Of a stretch of 6,304 nucleotides of DNA, positions 4,286 to 6,304 are shown in pieces (the first letter of the stretch is position 1; each line of letters begins with the position of its first letter). Where the stretch lies: positions 1 to 6,304 of the forward strand of contig JAURXW010000114.1 in NCBI GenBank assembly GCA_030654205.1, written 5' to 3'. The notes under the pieces are model-generated. The model was not told the DNA's origin. It did not search any database and saw nothing but the letters and a program-made list of their open reading frames with translations. The DNA is from Bacteriovorax sp. Lineage in GTDB: Bacteria; Bdellovibrionota; Bacteriovoracia; Bacteriovoracales; Bacteriovoracaceae. The translations under genes were made by a program, and so were the position numbers.

Positions 4286-6301
4286 CTAGTATAAGTGTGG
4301 ATTGTGGTGCAGCAAATACTTAGCACTTTCATAAAGGCCTTTACTTAAATTTTCCATTTCCCGATATTTTTCAGGGAATTGGTCTTTTACATTTGATTCT
4401 GGATTAAAATCAGTGTGATGAATCAAGCGCCCTTGATTATTATATGGGATATATTCAAAATAAAAATCTTTATCAATTAAAGTAATTTGATAAGGAGCAT
4501 ACCAGTTATAAGAAAATGCCGCGCGGTAGTTATCTAGTTTTGTATTGAATAAATCTCGACCAAAGCTGCGTGTTTTATATGGGATACCTACAAGACCAGC
4601 GATTGTGGGCATCACATCCATTTCAGAGGCTATTTTTAACTCTTCACCCGGCTTAATATATTTTGGCGAGTGAATAATTAGTGGAACATGAAATCCGTTG
4701 GATAAATTCTTTTCCCATTCTTTAACATTTTTTGCATTGTTGTGTGGAAGACTATGATCGCCAAAAACAATAAAAATTGTATTCTCGTACCATTTTTCTT
4801 TTTTTGCTAATTCAAAAAATTGGCCAAGTGAATAATCTTGTAATCTCATTGCATTATATTCTTCCATTGATTCAAATCCATAATCTCGGATTTCATTTTC
4901 AGAAATATCTTTCGTCGTCAGTTTTTTAAAACCAAAACTATCTGTTGGAATAGTATAGGGACGATGAAAGCCGGATGATTGCAAAAGTGCAAAGAATGGA
5001 ATGCTATGTTCTCTTTGATTTAAAACTTCAGCAGCTTCTTTGAAAAGATTAAGATCTGAAATACCCCACACATCAACTCTTGGACTTTTATAAGATCCCT
5101 CTTCGTAAATATGGAGCTCTGGAATATTATAAGAAAGAACTCCTCGAATATTTCCCCAGTTGGCATTTCCCCCTAAAAAATAATATTTTTCATATCCTTT
5201 TAATTCTCCGATTACACTGTGCTGATTAACAATCAAAGGATTTCGAGAGCCTGTTGCGACTTTTGAAGTATCAGGAAGGGAAGTAACCGCTGCAAATAGA
5301 GATCGAGCAGTTGCAACAGTGGGAGTGTAAAATTTTCTAAATAAAAGCGATTCCCTTGCGAGTTGATCTAAATTGGGAGTTGGATTAACTTTAGAGCCAC
5401 CCAGGCCAGTTTTAAAATAGCCCATCGATTCCATGATAATCACTACGACATTTGGTTTTGCCAATTGTTTTTGTGGATCACCTTGAAATTCACGAATAAA
5501 TTTTAATTCTTTTTCGTTGTATCCAGCACTATCTTTATCGACACCCAAAAATTGTGAAACTATAGGATAGGCCTTATGAACTTTCTCTTCTTCAAAATCA
5601 TTGACTCTAAATGTGTAAGTGTCCTGTACATAAAGAATTGGATTGAGTGCGAGATTAGAGGTAAATGAGTCGGGTGAAGCAAAGGCTTCTGACCAGCGCA
5701 AGGGATACATTTTCAAGCTGCCATAAATTCCAAAAGCCGCGACAAAGAAAAAGACAAAATGACTTAGGAATTTATCTTTTTTGGTTCCCGAGTGCCATCC
5801 TTCAAGTTTCGGTGTGATAATATTTTTCATCAACCAATAGGCAGCTAGAGTGAATGCTAGGATAATAACTAGAAAAAGTGGCCATGGATAAGATTGTCTA
5901 ACCATGTCAAATGAGATCATGGGATTTTTTAAAAATTCAATAATTGTTCCATTTAATCGGGATTTTAAATAAGCAAAATAGCCAGCATCGGTAATGTACA
6001 AAAATGAAATGAGACCAAAAACTATAGTATAGAATATATTGTTGAAAACAATTTTAGTCGTATTTTTAATCGGCATATTGATTGAAATCAAGGCCGGAAG
6101 AATCAAGAGGCAGCTGAGTCTCATGTCAAAGCGCAAACCCATAATTAAAGCTTTTAATATATAAGGAGCAGTTCCAGCTCCAATTTCTCTATGGTAATAG
6201 GCTAAGAAAAAAAGTCGAAAAGCAGTGTAAAAAACTATCTGCAATGCGATTAATGAGTATAGGAACTTTAGTTTTGGTGTGTTAAAAATTTTATTTTTCA
6301 T
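4286..6301 (-). CDS. LTA synthase family phosphotransferase (sulfatase/alkaline phosphatase superfamily membrane protein)
   Basis: An inner-membrane enzyme with a C-terminal extracytoplasmic catalytic domain, of the family containing Gram-positive LtaS and Gram-negative OpgB/MdoB. These move phosphoglycerol from phosphatidylglycerol to an acceptor through a threonine intermediate. Seen: five hydrophobic segments near 13-35, 49-75, 86-107, 138-160 and 178-198, then a linker, then the sulfatase-fold domain from about 282 (PNVVVIIMESMG). Predicted metal and active-site residues are Glu291, Thr331 in TPTVATARSLFAAVTSLP (aligned by position with the Thr of the usual 'RTxRG' motif), His446 in SSGFHRPYT, and Asp515/His516 in IVFGDHSLPH. 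FHVPLIIHSP and the SEMDVMPTIAGLVG motif near the end are also typical. At 671 residues it is normal for the family. The acceptor is unknown; glucans, other envelope polysaccharides or lipid head groups are all possible. Only three bases precede the ATG, so its ribosome binding site and exact start cannot be confirmed. It ends 9 bases from the stop of the SIMPL gene, tail to tail. Confidence 0.9.
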   Translation of the reverse strand: MKNKIFNTPKLKFLYSLIALQIVFYTAFRLFFLAYYHREIGAGTAPYILKALIMGLRFDMRLSCLLILPALISINMPIKNTTKIVFNNIFYTIVFGLISFLYITDAGYFAYLKSRLNGTIIEFLKNPMISFDMVRQSYPWPLFLVIILAFTLAAYWLMKNIITPKLEGWHSGTKKDKFLSHFVFFFVAAFGIYGSLKMYPLRWSEAFASPDSFTSNLALNPILYVQDTYTFRVNDFEEEKVHKAYPIVSQFLGVDKDSAGYNEKELKFIREFQGDPQKQLAKPNVVVIIMESMGYFKTGLGGSKVNPTPNLDQLARESLLFRKFYTPTVATARSLFAAVTSLPDTSKVATGSRNPLIVNQHSVIGELKGYEKYYFLGGNANWGNIRGVLSYNIPELHIYEEGSYKSPRVDVWGISDLNLFKEAAEVLNQREHSIPFFALLQSSGFHRPYTIPTDSFGFKKLTTKDISENEIRDYGFESMEEYNAMRLQDYSLGQFFELAKKEKWYENTIFIVFGDHSLPHNNAKNVKEWEKNLSNGFHVPLIIHSPKYIKPGEELKIASEMDVMPTIAGLVGIPYKTRSFGRDLFNTKLDNYRAAFSYNWYAPYQITLIDKDFYFEYIPYNNQGRLIHHTDFNPESNVKDQFPEKYREMENLSKGLYESAKYLLHHNPHLY

Positions 6302-6304
6302 CTT

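Noticed and set aside
1..6304. A defence island, phage, mobile element or biosynthetic cluster spanning the window
   Set aside because: The genes belong to ordinary chromosomal families, alternate in strand, and show no transposase, integrase, terminal repeats, CRISPR repeats or shared pathway.

Overview
The window is AT-rich (GC roughly in the mid-30s percent, judged by eye). It holds five complete protein genes and one gene cut by the left edge. The likely source is a Gram-negative bacterium: two proteins start with Sec-type signal peptides, and the MscS-type channel has a large periplasmic domain in front of its membrane part. Clear Shine-Dalgarno sequences (GGGGAG, AGGA, TAGGAG) and a sigma70-like promoter argue against Bacteroidota, although the agmatinase-family protein resembles the long form common there. 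A low-GC Bdellovibrionota/Bacteriovorax-type organism is my best guess. That is an inference from overall character, not from a marker gene.

Layout, left to right. (1) Positions 1-115, minus: the N-terminus of an ETHE1/persulfide-dioxygenase-like metallo-beta-lactamase-fold protein. (2) 241-1917, plus: an MscS-family mechanosensitive channel, divergent from (1), with a promoter-like sequence between them. (3) 2085-2342, plus: an 85-residue protein with two predicted membrane segments and no recognised family. It has a strong ribosome binding site, and a strong bidirectional terminator follows it. (4) 2417-3478, minus: an agmatinase/arginase-superfamily binuclear manganese hydrolase. (5) 3566-4276, plus: an exported SIMPL/DUF541 (YggE-like) protein, divergent from (4), with a spaced inverted repeat in the shared 87-base control region. 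(6) 4286-6301, minus: an LTA-synthase-family (alkaline phosphatase superfamily) membrane phosphotransferase, facing (5) tail to tail with only 9 bases between the stops.

Strand order is - + + - + -, so nearly every gene is its own transcription unit and there is no convincing operon. The products fit a loose theme of envelope and stress physiology: an osmotic safety valve, a periplasmic SIMPL protein, envelope polymer or lipid head-group transfer, a sulfur-detoxification enzyme and guanidino-compound hydrolysis. Nothing shows them to be one pathway. I see no mobile element, CRISPR array, RNA gene or defence system. The most open items are the small two-helix membrane protein, the operator-like repeat at 3515-3542 and the unknown acceptor of the LTA-synthase-like enzyme.
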